Shown piece by piece: positions 34,068 to 42,773 of a stretch of 64,000 nt of DNA. Numbering within the stretch: position 1 is the first letter of the stretch; every line of letters begins with the position of its first letter. The notes beneath the pieces were generated by a model. The model saw only the letters and a program-made list of their open reading frames with translations. It made no database searches and was not told the origin of the DNA. Location of the stretch: positions 1 to 64,000 of the forward strand of contig NZ_NEHO01000020.1 in NCBI RefSeq assembly GCF_002113375.1, given 5' to 3'. The translations under genes and the position numbers were made by a program. Origin of the DNA: Pseudomonas sp. R37(2017) (GTDB taxonomy: Bacteria; Pseudomonadota; Gammaproteobacteria; Pseudomonadales; Pseudomonadaceae).

Positions 34068-35521
34068 CAGCGGTCTCCCTGTTTGGCCAAGTGCTCGCGG
34101 GCCATGTCATGCAGTGAGCGGGCGGCGGGTTTCGGTGCGCTGTGGTTTTGCGTCCACGGCCCGACATTGCTCGGCGTGAGGGCGCGCAAACGGGTGGCGA
34201 AGAAGCCAAAGACGCGATACAGCGTCGGCGAACTGTTGAGCTTCGCCCAGGCGTTCCAGATGAATCGTTCCTTGCGCGAATACTTGCTGCCCTGGCCGCG
34301 CATCACTTGATGGGGGCTGTCCGGGGCCTTGACGTTTTCTTCGCGCAAACGGCGCAACAATGAAGGAATCGGAATTTTCACCGGGCAGACTTCCCCGCAG
34401 GCACCGCACAGCGATGAAGCGCTCGGGTGATCCGGGACCTTAGCCAGGCCCACCATGTGCGGGGTGACGATTTTTCCGATAGGGCCTGGGTAGACTTCCC
34501 CATAGGCATGACCGCCGATTCGGGTGTACACCGGGCAGTGATTCATACAGGCGCCGCAGCGGATGCAGTTCAGGGTCTGGCGCAATTCGCTGTCGGCAAA
34601 GGCCTGGCTGCGGCCGTTGTCGAGCAGTACGAGATGCACTTCCTGCGGACCGTCGAGCTCATGCTCCTTGCGTGGACCGGAGATCATGTTGACGTAGGTG
34701 GTGATCGGGATGCCCAGGGCCGAGCGGGTCAGCAGCGACAGAAGCGGCACCACATCGCGCAGGTTTTCCACGACTTTTTCGATACCGGTGACGGCGATGT
34801 GCACGGGTGGCACGGTGGTGGTCATGCGGCCGTTGCCTTCGTTTTCCACCAGCAGCAGAGTCCCGGTTTCGGCCACGGCGAAGTTGACACCGGAGACGCC
34901 GATGTCCGCTTCGAAGAATTTCTGTCGCAAGACCTTGCGACCGATCTGAATGAGTTGGTCAACGTCCTTGGTGTATTCCACCCCAAGTTTGTCGTGGAAC
35001 AAGGACGCGACCTGACCGGCGTTCTTGTGGATTGCCGGCATGATGATGTGTGAAGGCTTCTCGTGGTCGAGCTGGACGATGTACTCGCCCATGTCCGATT
35101 CCAGGCATTCAATGCCCCGGTCAGCGAGGAAGTGGTTCATCTCCATTTCTTCGCTGACCATCGATTTGCCCTTGATCACTTGCCGCCCCTCGTGAGCGCG
35201 GATGATCGAGAGGACGATGCCGTTGGCCTCGTCCACCGTTTCCGCCCAGTGCACTGTCACACCGTTGCGGGTCAGGTTCTGTTCAAGTTGTTCGAGCAGC
35301 TCGGGCAACTTGGATAACGCACGGGCGCGGACGGCATTGCCCAGCGCGCGCAAATGTTCTCTTTCATGGGCATCGCTGAACGCCGCGGCCCGTTTGCTCA
35401 TCAGTGAATCCATCGCCTTGCGAAAGTTGCCTCGCAATTGCGCATCACCCAGCGCATTGTGGGCGCGGGTGCGGAAATCTTCTTCTACGGCGACCGTAGG
35501 AATAATCGCGGAAGTGCTCAT
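34067..35521 (-). CDS. lutB: L-lactate utilisation iron-sulfur protein LutB (LldF)
   Basis: 484 residues. A LUD domain with TGTLLLVENEGNGRM and GIEKVVENL is followed by two 4Fe-4S motifs, CIRCGACMNHCPVYTRIGGH and CGACGEVCPVKIP. It is the electron-carrying subunit of the L-lactate oxidase complex. The start overlaps the lutA stop by 4 bp. Confidence 0.95.
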   Translation of the reverse strand: MSTSAIIPTVAVEEDFRTRAHNALGDAQLRGNFRKAMDSLMSKRAAAFSDAHEREHLRALGNAVRARALSKLPELLEQLEQNLTRNGVTVHWAETVDEANGIVLSIIRAHEGRQVIKGKSMVSEEMEMNHFLADRGIECLESDMGEYIVQLDHEKPSHIIMPAIHKNAGQVASLFHDKLGVEYTKDVDQLIQIGRKVLRQKFFEADIGVSGVNFAVAETGTLLLVENEGNGRMTTTVPPVHIAVTGIEKVVENLRDVVPLLSLLTRSALGIPITTYVNMISGPRKEHELDGPQEVHLVLLDNGRSQAFADSELRQTLNCIRCGACMNHCPVYTRIGGHAYGEVYPGPIGKIVTPHMVGLAKVPDHPSASSLCGACGEVCPVKIPIPSLLRRLREENVKAPDSPHQVMRGQGSKYSRKERFIWNAWAKLNSSPTLYRVFGFFATRLRALTPSNVGPWTQNHSAPKPAARSLHDMAREHLAKQGDR

Positions 35522-36342
35522 CGGGCACCTCCGGTACGCTGCCAGAGGAAGCTGGCCAGATGCTGACCGCGTAACGCTTCCTGCTGTTTTTCCAGCGAGC
35601 CGTTGATGTTCATCAAACAGCCGCAGTCGGCACTCAACACCTTGTGCGCGCCGGATTGCTTCAACGCCCGGGTCTTGTCAGCCACCATCGCGCCGGAAAT
35701 GTCTGGCATACGGACGCTGAATGTCCCACCAAAGCCACAGCACTCACTTTCGTGATCGTGATTGACCCGCTCCACATTGCTCAACTGCGCCAACAACTCG
35801 CGGCCGTGCAGGTGGGTGTTCATTTCGCGGCGTGCCGAACACGAGGTGTGCAGCGCCACTTTCACCGGTTCGCCGTGGTCCTTGAGTTGCACCTTGCAGA
35901 CAAACAGCAGGAACTCGGACAGTTCGTAGGTTCTGGCAGCCAGCGCCTCAACCTGTTTCAACGTCTGCGGCTCGTCCTTGAACAAGTCGGCATAGTGTTC
36001 GCGCAACATCCCGGCACAAGAACCCGACGGCACCACCACCGGATAATCCCCGGCAAACAGCGCCAGTTGCGAGCGCGCCACGGTCCGCGCCTGCTCGGTG
36101 TAACCCGAGGTGTAGGCCGGTTGTCCGCAGCAGCTTTGCCCTTGCGGGTATTCGACACGAATGCCTTCGCGCTCCAGCAGGTGGATCGCGTCCATCCCGG
36201 CTTCGGGGTAGAACAAATCGACCACGCAGGTGCCGAACAGATAGACCCGCGAGGGTTTCTCGCTGGGGTATTGCCGAGGCTCGGGCGGTGGCGGGGCGAC
36301 GCGGGTCGCGTTCGGCACAGCGTTGTAAAAAAGCTCGCTCAT
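35518..36342 (-). CDS. lutA: L-lactate utilisation protein LutA (LldE)
   Basis: 274 residues with two CCG cysteine-rich domains (SCCGQPAYTSG and ECCGFGGTFSV), as in heterodisulfide-reductase-like subunits. The N-terminus carries an extra Pro-rich segment of about 25 residues before VYLFGTCVVDLFYPE, which could mean that the true start lies further in. It is the first gene of the lutABC set, 151 bp downstream of lldP. Confidence 0.92.
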   Translation of the reverse strand: MSELFYNAVPNATRVAPPPPEPRQYPSEKPSRVYLFGTCVVDLFYPEAGMDAIHLLEREGIRVEYPQGQSCCGQPAYTSGYTEQARTVARSQLALFAGDYPVVVPSGSCAGMLREHYADLFKDEPQTLKQVEALAARTYELSEFLLFVCKVQLKDHGEPVKVALHTSCSARREMNTHLHGRELLAQLSNVERVNHDHESECCGFGGTFSVRMPDISGAMVADKTRALKQSGAHKVLSADCGCLMNINGSLEKQQEALRGQHLASFLWQRTGGAR

Positions 36343-36442
36343 CAGGCGTGTCTCCGGGTGGGCCCGGTTATTCGTCTGTCGAGGCTGCTGAATATAGAGT
36401 CGGAAGCTTTCAGCAGCCTTACAGACCGGGGTGTGAATTGCG

Positions 36443-36475
36443 GACGCCGGGGGCGTGGCCCGGCGTCGGTTTTTT
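36443..36475 (+). terminator. Hairpin between lldP and lutA, with T tract on the opposite strand
   Basis: GACGCCGGG and CCCGGCGTC around GGCGTGG form a 9-bp stem, followed on the + strand by GGTTTTTT. The operon runs on the minus strand, where no T tract follows, so for the operon it is a plain hairpin that could shape mRNA decay between lldP and lutABC. As a terminator it would only stop antisense transcripts. Confidence 0.5.
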
Positions 36476-36493
36476 CCGTTTTGCTTGTAGCCC

Positions 36494-38188
36494 TTAGTGC
36501 ACCAGCATGCCGGTGAACCAGTAGGCCTGGGCCAGGGTGATCAGGCCGACGATCGTTGCAAAGAATAGGCTGTGCTTGAGGGTGAAGCGGAACAGATCCG
36601 ATTCCTTGCCCACCAGGCCGGTCGCGGCGCAGGCCACGGCGATCGACTGTGGCGAGATCATCTTGCCGGTCACGCCGCCACTGGTGTTCGCTGCCACCAG
36701 CAAGGTGTCGTTGACGCCGATCTGGTGTGCGGTGGTCGCTTGCAGTGAGCTGAACAGGGCGTTGGACGAAGTGTCGGACCCGGTGAGGAACACGCCCAGC
36801 CAGCCGAGGAACGGCGAGAAGAACGGGAACGCCGCACCCGTCGCCGCCAGTACCAGAGCCATGGTCGAGGACATACCCGAGTAGTTGGTCACGAAGGCAA
36901 ACGCCAGTACCATGCCGATGGACAGTATCGGCCAGCGCAGTTCGTAGAAGGTCTCCTTTAAAGTGGTCAGACCAGTTTTAATGTTGATCTTCAGCACTCC
37001 CATCGAGATCAGCGCCGAGAAGAAAATCGCTGTGCCGGTGGCGGAAATCGGGTCCAGTTTGAACACTGCCGGAAGGGCGGTGGGTGCGGCCACGATGGGT
37101 GCGACCTTGATCACCATTTGATCGAGATGCGGGATCGCGAAGTTGAACACGAAGCTGTACATCGAACCGCCGGCGGCGAACATCGCCTTGAACGATTTCA
37201 GGGTCCAGATGGTGACCAGTACAGTCAGGATCAGGAATGGCGACCAGGCCTTGAAAATTTCCCCAAGACTGTAGGGCGAAGCCACGGTGGTGCGCTTTTG
37301 GCCGAAACCGCCGACGCTGGCGCCCACCACGGAGGCCGAGACAGCGCCGACGATGTGTTGTCCGGCTGCACGTTTCGGCTGCCAGACCTTCAAAAACAGG
37401 GTCAGGGAAATCAGGCTGGCCAGTGCCGAAGTAATGTCCGGCAGTTCCGGGCCGATGAAGTTCGAGGTGAAATACTGGGTCACGGCAAAGCTCAGGCCGG
37501 CCACCAGTGCTGCCGGCCAGGTTTCCCGCACGCCGCGCAGACCGTCCATCATGAACACCAGCCAGAACGGCACGAACAGCGACAGCAGCGGCAGCTGGCG
37601 GCCGGTCATGGCGCCGATCTTGAACGCGTCGATGCCGGTCACTTGCCCGGCAACGATGATCGGAATGCCCAGGGCGCCGAAGGCCACCGGCGCGGTGTTG
37701 GCGATCAGGCACAGGCCGGCGGCATACAGCGGATTGAAGCCAAGACCTACCAGCAGGGCGGCGGTAATCGCTACAGGTGCGCCGAAACCGGCTGCACCTT
37801 CGAGGAAGGCGCCGAAGCAGAAACCGATCAGCAGGACCTGCAGGCGCTGGTCATCGGTGATCGACAGGACCGAGCTGCGGATGACTTCAAACTGGCCGCT
37901 CTTGACCGTCAGTTTGTAGAGGAACACCGCTGCCACGATGATCCAGGCAATCGGCCACAGGCCATAGGCGAAGCCATATCCGGCGGCGGCGAACGCCATG
38001 TCGACCGGCATCTGGAAAGCGAAGATCGCCACCAGAATCGACAAAGCCAGAGTGATGCTGCCGGCTACATGTCCTTTGAGGCGGAACACGGCCAGGGCCA
38101 GGAAGAAAAACACGATAGGGATAACGGCTGCGAGTGCGGACAGGCCGAGGCTGCCGAGCGGGGTATAGAGCTGTTGCCAGGTTTGCAT
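36494..38188 (-). CDS. lldP: L-lactate permease
   Basis: 564 residues, about 12-14 membrane helices, of the LctP family of proton-coupled lactate and glycolate importers (GAFLEGAAGFGAPVAITAALL, LGIPIIVAGQVTG and FLTGSDTSSNALFSSLQ are conserved stretches). It supplies substrate to LutABC and Dld encoded downstream. It is the first gene of the operon, divergent from lldR, with two LldR-type operators upstream. Confidence 0.95.
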   Translation of the reverse strand: MQTWQQLYTPLGSLGLSALAAVIPIVFFFLALAVFRLKGHVAGSITLALSILVAIFAFQMPVDMAFAAAGYGFAYGLWPIAWIIVAAVFLYKLTVKSGQFEVIRSSVLSITDDQRLQVLLIGFCFGAFLEGAAGFGAPVAITAALLVGLGFNPLYAAGLCLIANTAPVAFGALGIPIIVAGQVTGIDAFKIGAMTGRQLPLLSLFVPFWLVFMMDGLRGVRETWPAALVAGLSFAVTQYFTSNFIGPELPDITSALASLISLTLFLKVWQPKRAAGQHIVGAVSASVVGASVGGFGQKRTTVASPYSLGEIFKAWSPFLILTVLVTIWTLKSFKAMFAAGGSMYSFVFNFAIPHLDQMVIKVAPIVAAPTALPAVFKLDPISATGTAIFFSALISMGVLKINIKTGLTTLKETFYELRWPILSIGMVLAFAFVTNYSGMSSTMALVLAATGAAFPFFSPFLGWLGVFLTGSDTSSNALFSSLQATTAHQIGVNDTLLVAANTSGGVTGKMISPQSIAVACAATGLVGKESDLFRFTLKHSLFFATIVGLITLAQAYWFTGMLVH

Positions 38189-38240
38189 ATGGGGTGGCCC
38201 CTAATTGTTGTTGGTCAGGCACTGATCAGCGTTCTTGGAT

Positions 38241-38257
38241 AATTGGTAAGACCAATT
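38241..38257. promoter_or_regulatory. LldR-type operator 1
   Basis: AATTGGT-AAG-ACCAATT is a perfect inverted repeat with the TGGTnnnACCA core of FadR-subfamily GntR regulators. It lies 53 bp upstream of the lldP ATG. Confidence 0.75.
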
Positions 38258-38355
38258 TACAATCGCTGTTGGCTAGGGTAAAAGCCTTGTAGGCGGTGTG
38301 TCAATTTGCCGCCCTAAAACTTTTGTCGAATGCAAAGTGCGCAGGGGCGTTTGCC

Positions 38356-38366
38356 TGGTATGACCA
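38356..38366. promoter_or_regulatory. LldR-type operator 2
   Basis: TGGT-ATG-ACCA is a second site with the same core, 84 bp before the lldR ATG and about 112 bp (centre to centre) from operator 1. E. coli LldR also uses two operators flanking the promoter, which allows looping. Confidence 0.65.
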
Positions 38367-38450
38367 AATGCGCAGTGGCAGGTGCCGGCGTGGCGCCGAT
38401 AGGCCAGAATAGAGCCCCGGCGAGCCGTCGGGTCGTGGAGAAATCGAGTT

Positions 38451-39218
38451 ATGGGGTTTGATCAGATTCGTCAGCGCCGTTTGTCTGACGACATTGTCGA
38501 GCAGCTTGAGGGCATGATCCTCGAGGGCACGCTGAAGGCGGGTGAGCGATTGCCGGCCGAACGTGCGTTGGCCGAACAATTTGGCGTGTCACGCCCTTCG
38601 TTGCGCGAAGCCATCCAGAAGCTGACCGCCAAGGGCCTGCTGGTCAGTCGCCAGGGGGGCGGCAACTATGTGGTGGAATCGCTGGGCACGACCTTCAGTG
38701 ATCCCTTGTTGCAGTTGCTGGAAAGCAACCCCGAGGCACAGCGTGACCTGCTGGAGTTTCGCCATACGCTGGAGGCATCTTGCGCCTACTATGCGGCGCT
38801 GCGTGCCACTGATGTGGATCGCGAGCGGCTGACCGCGGCATTCAACGAGTTACAGGACTGTTATTCGCGTCATGAAGAGGTGAGTCGCGCCGAAGAAGGG
38901 GCTGCGGATGCCAGATTTCACCTGGCGATCGCCGAGGCCAGCCACAACGCCGTGTTGTTGCACACCATTCGCGGGCTGTTCGATCTGCTCAAGCGCAACG
39001 TGGTGACCAACATCGGCGGCATGTACAAGCAGCGCACTGAAACCCGCGACATGCTGATCACGCAGCATCGGGAGTTGTATCAGGCGATTATCGAAGGAAG
39101 GGCGGAGCAGGCGCGGGAAGTTTCCAGTCGACACATTCTGTATGTGCAGGAGGTGCTGGAGGAAGTGCGCCAGGAAGTGCAGCGCATGGCCCGCGCGGAG
39201 CGGCGCAAGGGGATGTAG
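38451..39218 (+). CDS. lldR: Lactate-responsive GntR-family regulator LldR
   Basis: 255 residues. An N-terminal winged helix (GERLPAERALAEQFGVSRPSLREAIQ-like GntR signature at about 32-57) is followed by an FCD ligand domain with metal-binding His and Asp residues (ADARFHLAIAEASHN). By position and similarity it represses lldP-lutABC-dld and its own gene until lactate binds. GGAG precedes the ATG. It is divergent from lldP across 262 bp containing the two operators. Confidence 0.92.
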   Translation: MGFDQIRQRRLSDDIVEQLEGMILEGTLKAGERLPAERALAEQFGVSRPSLREAIQKLTAKGLLVSRQGGGNYVVESLGTTFSDPLLQLLESNPEAQRDLLEFRHTLEASCAYYAALRATDVDRERLTAAFNELQDCYSRHEEVSRAEEGAADARFHLAIAEASHNAVLLHTIRGLFDLLKRNVVTNIGGMYKQRTETRDMLITQHRELYQAIIEGRAEQAREVSSRHILYVQEVLEEVRQEVQRMARAERRKGM

Positions 39219-39248
39219 CCAGTCAGTTTTGTATGGCTTGTGGGATTG

Positions 39249-39315
39249 CTTTCGCGGGCAGGCCCGCTCCCACAGATACACCGAAACCCTGTGGGAGCGG
39301 GCCTGCCCGCGAAAG
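39249..39315. repeat. Pseudomonas REP inverted pair
   Basis: A perfect 27-bp inverted repeat, CTTTCGCGGGCAGGCCCGCT... and its complement (39249-39275 and 39289-39315), is separated by 13 nt between the convergent ends of lldR and smpB. This is the typical paired REP element of the P. fluorescens group and may also serve as a terminator for both genes. Confidence 0.9.
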
Positions 39316-39333
39316 GGCCTTAAAGCGAAAGAA

Positions 39334-39816
39334 TTACTCTTCCTTGCCCTTGTTGCGTACCGCGCGCTGCAACTCGCGACCGGCGTCGCGTTCGCGCTCG
39401 GTGTCGCGTTTGTCGTATTCCTTCTTGCCCTTGCCCAGTGCGATCTCGCACTTGACCATGTGCTTGCTCCAGTACCAGGACAGGCACACGCAGGCGTAAC
39501 CCTTTTGCTGCACGGCAGCCGACAGCTTTTCCAGCTCGCGCCGGTTGAGCAGCAACTTGCGGGTGCGGACCGGGTCAGCGATGACGTGGGTGCTGGCGGT
39601 CGTCAGGGGCGTGATGTGGCTGCCGAGCAGCCAGGCTTCGCCATCCTTGAGCAGCACGTAACTGTCTACCAGTTGCAGCTTGCTTGCCCGCAGACTTTTT
39701 ACTTCCCAGCCGGCCAGGACCAGACCAGCCTCGAACCGATGTTCGATGAAGTAATCGTGTCGCGCCTTTTTATTTTGCGCGATGGTCCCTGTTGGGTGTT
39801 TCTTCTGTTTAGCCAT
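39334..39816 (-). CDS. smpB: SsrA-binding protein
   Basis: 160 residues, the small OB-fold protein that brings tmRNA into stalled ribosomes. Family features are visible: KKARHDYFIEHRFEAGLVLAGWEVKSLR, the HITPL region and the basic C-terminal tail (GKGKKEYDKRDTERERD) that enters the mRNA channel. The ATG at 39816 is chosen because it gives the standard MAKQKKH start. Its partner ssrA lies at 29.1-29.5 kb. Confidence 0.97.
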   Translation of the reverse strand: MAKQKKHPTGTIAQNKKARHDYFIEHRFEAGLVLAGWEVKSLRASKLQLVDSYVLLKDGEAWLLGSHITPLTTASTHVIADPVRTRKLLLNRRELEKLSAAVQQKGYACVCLSWYWSKHMVKCEIALGKGKKEYDKRDTERERDAGRELQRAVRNKGKEE

Positions 39817-39934
39817 AGGGGCGGCATTATAGGGAGTTACAACAGAGTCGGCTATGGGGTTGCTACATGCTTGAGCAGGTTGATTGAATCCCGGACAATG
39901 CGGCCTCTTTTTTGAACGCTTGGGCGTGATAACG

Positions 39935-41338
39935 ATGTCGACAGACAAGGTTTCTGTCCACGGCAGTTGGGCTAGCCGCTGGGTCTTCATACTCGCCGCG
40001 ACCGGTTCGGCCGTGGGATTGGGTAGTATCTGGAAATTCCCGTACATGGTCGGCGTCTATGGCGGCGGCGCCTTCGTGCTGATGTTCCTGGCCTGTATCG
40101 CGCTGATCGGCGTGCCGGTCATGCTGGCCGAAACCTTGATCGGCCGGCGTGCCCGGCAGAGTCCGGCCAACGCCTTGAGGACGCTGGCCGTCGAGGTGGG
40201 GCATTCGACCAAATGGTCCTGGGGCGCATTTGCCGGAATGATCACCGCGTTGCTGATCCTGTCTTTCTATAGCGTGGTGGGCGGCTGGTCGCTGGATTAC
40301 ATCATCGACATGGGGCGCGGCGACTTCCAGGGGGTAACGGCGGATCAGGTGGGGGCCTACTTCGGCAACGTGATCGCCGATCCCTGGCGCCTGACACTTT
40401 GGCACACGATTTTCATGCTGTTGTCGGCTGTAGTGATCGCCAGGGGCGTGGTTGCCGGGCTTGAACGCAGCTTGCGCATCATGATGCCGTTGTTGTTCGT
40501 CATGGTCCTCGTATTGCTGGGCTACAGCATGACCACCGGGCATTTCATGGAAGGCGCACATTTCATGTTCGACTTCCACCCGGAAAAGGTCATGGACGGC
40601 TTGTTGCCGGCAATGGGGCATGCGTTCTTTTCCCTGAGCGTGGGCGTTGGCTCGATCATGATCTATGGCGCCTACATGCCGAAGCACTCGTCGATTTCAG
40701 GGACGGTCGTTGGCGTGGCGCTGCTCGATACCTTTGTTTCCCTGGTGGCCGGCCTGGCATTGTTTCCGATTGTTTTTGCGGCAGGCCTGAATCCGAGCGA
40801 AGGGCCGGGGCTGATGTTCGTCAGCCTGCCGTTTGCGTTCGGCAACGTGGCTTTCGGCCAATTGATGGGCGTGGTGTTCTTCGTGCTGGTGGCGGTGGCA
40901 GCCTGGAGTTCGGCGATCTCCCTGCTTGAGCCGATGGTGGCTTACCTGGTCGAGCGCACTAAAGTGAGCCGTGCATGGGTCACGTTCTGGCTGGCTTTCA
41001 GTTGCTGGTTTGTTGGCCTGGGTACGGTGTTTTCCTTCAATATCTGGAAGGAGGCCAAGTTCTTCGTGAACGAAGGCGGGATGTTCCACCTCTATCAATG
41101 GGGAGCGGCAGGTGGTCTCGACTTCTTTGGCGTGATCGATTTCTTTACCTCGCGACTCATGTTGCCGCTTGGCGGTTTGTGTTTCGTGGTGTTTGCGGGC
41201 TGGATCATGGGGCGTGAAGCGGTGCGCGACGAGTTGTCGATGCGCAACCCTGCGCTGTTTGGCCTGTCCTTGTTCTTGATGCGCTATGTGGCGCCCATCG
41301 GCATTCTCGTAGTGTTTGCCGCCCAGCTGTGGAAGTGA
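39935..41338 (+). CDS. Sodium-dependent transporter of the NSS (SNF) family
   Basis: 467 residues with about 11-12 membrane helices. TM1 holds GSAVGLGSIWKFPYMVGVYGG-type residues forming the unwound substrate and sodium site, as in LeuT-like transporters; later parts include FSLSVGVGSIMIYGAYMP. It is a probable Na+-coupled importer of an amino acid or related amine; the substrate is not predictable. The ATG at 39935 has only a weak ribosome-binding site. It is divergent from smpB and 7 bp before ratA. Confidence 0.88.
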   Translation: MSTDKVSVHGSWASRWVFILAATGSAVGLGSIWKFPYMVGVYGGGAFVLMFLACIALIGVPVMLAETLIGRRARQSPANALRTLAVEVGHSTKWSWGAFAGMITALLILSFYSVVGGWSLDYIIDMGRGDFQGVTADQVGAYFGNVIADPWRLTLWHTIFMLLSAVVIARGVVAGLERSLRIMMPLLFVMVLVLLGYSMTTGHFMEGAHFMFDFHPEKVMDGLLPAMGHAFFSLSVGVGSIMIYGAYMPKHSSISGTVVGVALLDTFVSLVAGLALFPIVFAAGLNPSEGPGLMFVSLPFAFGNVAFGQLMGVVFFVLVAVAAWSSAISLLEPMVAYLVERTKVSRAWVTFWLAFSCWFVGLGTVFSFNIWKEAKFFVNEGGMFHLYQWGAAGGLDFFGVIDFFTSRLMLPLGGLCFVVFAGWIMGREAVRDELSMRNPALFGLSLFLMRYVAPIGILVVFAAQLWK

Positions 41339-41345
41339 CGCTGAC

Positions 41346-41780
41346 ATGACGACACACATTTCACGTTCGGCCTTGCTGCCATATCCGGCGCAAGCGCTGT
41401 ACGACCTGGTCAACGACGTGGCGCGCTATCCGGAGTTTCTGCCGTGGTGCTCGTCGGCCGAAGTACTGGAAAGCTCTCCTGAGCATATGCGGGCGAGCGT
41501 CGGAGTGGCGAAGGGGGGGCTCAGTCAGCACTTCGTGACGCGCAACACCCTGGTGTCCGGTCAATCGATCGAAATGAATCTCGAGGAAGGACCGTTCAAT
41601 CAATTGCACGGTGTGTGGGTATTCAAGCCCTTGGGTGAAAAGGCCTGCAAGATCAGCCTGGATCTGTCGTTCGATTATGCCGGGCCGCTGGTTCGCGCCA
41701 CTTTGGGGCCGCTATTCAACCAGGCGGCCAATACCCTGGTGGATGCGTTCTGCCAGCGTGCCAAACAGATACATGGTTGA
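41346..41780 (+). CDS. ratA: RatA/COQ10-family START-domain protein
   Basis: 144 residues with the family pattern SALLPYPAQALYDLVNDVARYPEFLPWC and the C-terminal FNQAANTLVDAFCQRA. RatA was described in E. coli as inhibiting 70S assembly; homologues in mitochondria (COQ10) bind ubiquinone, and many bacterial members may do the same. The gene overlaps rnfH by 8 bp, a conserved pair. Confidence 0.9.
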   Translation: MTTHISRSALLPYPAQALYDLVNDVARYPEFLPWCSSAEVLESSPEHMRASVGVAKGGLSQHFVTRNTLVSGQSIEMNLEEGPFNQLHGVWVFKPLGEKACKISLDLSFDYAGPLVRATLGPLFNQAANTLVDAFCQRAKQIHG

Positions 41781-42087
41781 GCTCATGATTGAGGTCGAGG
41801 TGGTCTATGCGGCGGTAGACCGCCAGGTACTGCTGACGGTGGCGGTGCCTGCCGGGACGACTGTGCGGGCGGCTTTGCTCAAGTCGGCGGTGGCTGAGGC
41901 GTTTCCGGAGTTGGATCTGGCTGGTTGCCCTGTGGGTATCTTCGGCAAAGTTGTAGCCGATCCAGAGCGTCGGCCTGTCCAGGCAGGGGACCGTATCGAG
42001 ATTTATCGACCGCTGTTGGCTGATCCGAAAGAGGTGCGTCGACTGCGCGCAGCAAAAGCCGCCGAGGCCAAAGCGCGGAATCAGTGA
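41773..42087 (+). CDS. rnfH: RnfH-family ubiquitin-like protein
   Basis: 104 residues with a beta-grasp fold pattern (IEVEVVYAAVDRQVLLTVAVP and GDRIEIYRPLLADPKEVRRLRA). The role is unknown although it is paired with ratA in many proteobacteria. Two starts are possible, ATG at 41773 inside ratA and ATG at 41785; I give the first. The terminator follows 16 bp after the stop. Confidence 0.88.
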   Translation: MVELMIEVEVVYAAVDRQVLLTVAVPAGTTVRAALLKSAVAEAFPELDLAGCPVGIFGKVVADPERRPVQAGDRIEIYRPLLADPKEVRRLRAAKAAEAKARNQ

Positions 42088-42103
42088 GTGGCTTGAATGT
42101 GAT

Positions 42104-42140
42104 GCAATAAAAAGCCCGGGCATGCCGGGCTTTTTATTGC
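42104..42140. terminator. Bidirectional terminator between rnfH and bamE
   Basis: GCAATAAAAAGCCCGGGCA followed by TGCCGGGCTTTTTATTGC is a near-perfect 37-bp inverted repeat with A and T flanks, placed between the convergent genes. Confidence 0.92.
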
Positions 42141-42148
42141 GTCACAAA

Positions 42149-42676
42149 TTATTGTGGCGAGGTGTCCAGCGGTTGCGGTGTCGGGACCGGAACGGTTTCT
42201 ACACCGTCGACGTCCTTCTGGATCTGATCCAGCAACGAGCCTGGCTTGACCGGTTTTTCCGGTTTCGGCTTTTCGACGTTTTCTACCGGGGTAGCCACTG
42301 TCGTGCCGCTGTCCTTGCCCAGAATGGCTTCGTCACGGCTTACGCCTGGCATGAAGTCACCAGAGAGGCTGACAAGCTGATCATTTGAGTTGAAGATAAC
42401 GCTGATGCGTTCCTGTTGGCGTTCACCGCCACCTGGTTGCAGGCTGTACAGATAATCCCAGCGATCGGCATGGAATGTGTCAGTCAGCAGAGGGTTGCCC
42501 ATGATAAACCGCACTTGCTTGCGGGTCATTCCCGGGCGTAACTGGTCTATCATGTCCTGCGTGACGACATTGCCCTGCTGGATGTCGATTTTGTAAACCC
42601 CGGGGAATGAACAACCGGCGAGTGCGAGCAGTCCCACGAAGGTGAAACTGGTTAGCAAGAGCTTGGTGTTTTGCAT
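42149..42676 (-). CDS. bamE: Outer membrane assembly lipoprotein BamE (OmlA/SmpA)
   Basis: 175 residues. A lipoprotein signal peptide with lipobox LAGC (Cys22) is followed by the BamE fold (GNVVTQDMIDQLRPGMTRKQVRFIMGNPLL, then DRWDYLYSL). BamE is the small lipoprotein of the beta-barrel assembly complex, acting at the inner face of the outer membrane. A Pro- and Val-rich C-terminal tail is typical of the Pseudomonas form. It is divergent from fur, as is usual in pseudomonads. Confidence 0.95.
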   Translation of the reverse strand: MQNTKLLLTSFTFVGLLALAGCSFPGVYKIDIQQGNVVTQDMIDQLRPGMTRKQVRFIMGNPLLTDTFHADRWDYLYSLQPGGGERQQERISVIFNSNDQLVSLSGDFMPGVSRDEAILGKDSGTTVATPVENVEKPKPEKPVKPGSLLDQIQKDVDGVETVPVPTPQPLDTSPQ

Positions 42677-42773
42677 CGGTGGGCGACTTCCACTATCTTG
42701 GCTGGGACAACGTAAACGCCGATCATACCCGCATTAAGAGAAGCTGCGAAGCAGCATCGCGAGAAAGCTGACC

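Noticed and set aside
39251..39313. Considered as an intrinsic terminator or CRISPR-like repeat
   Set aside because: It is a single inverted REP pair with no T tract and no repeated spacing. No CRISPR array was seen anywhere in the window.
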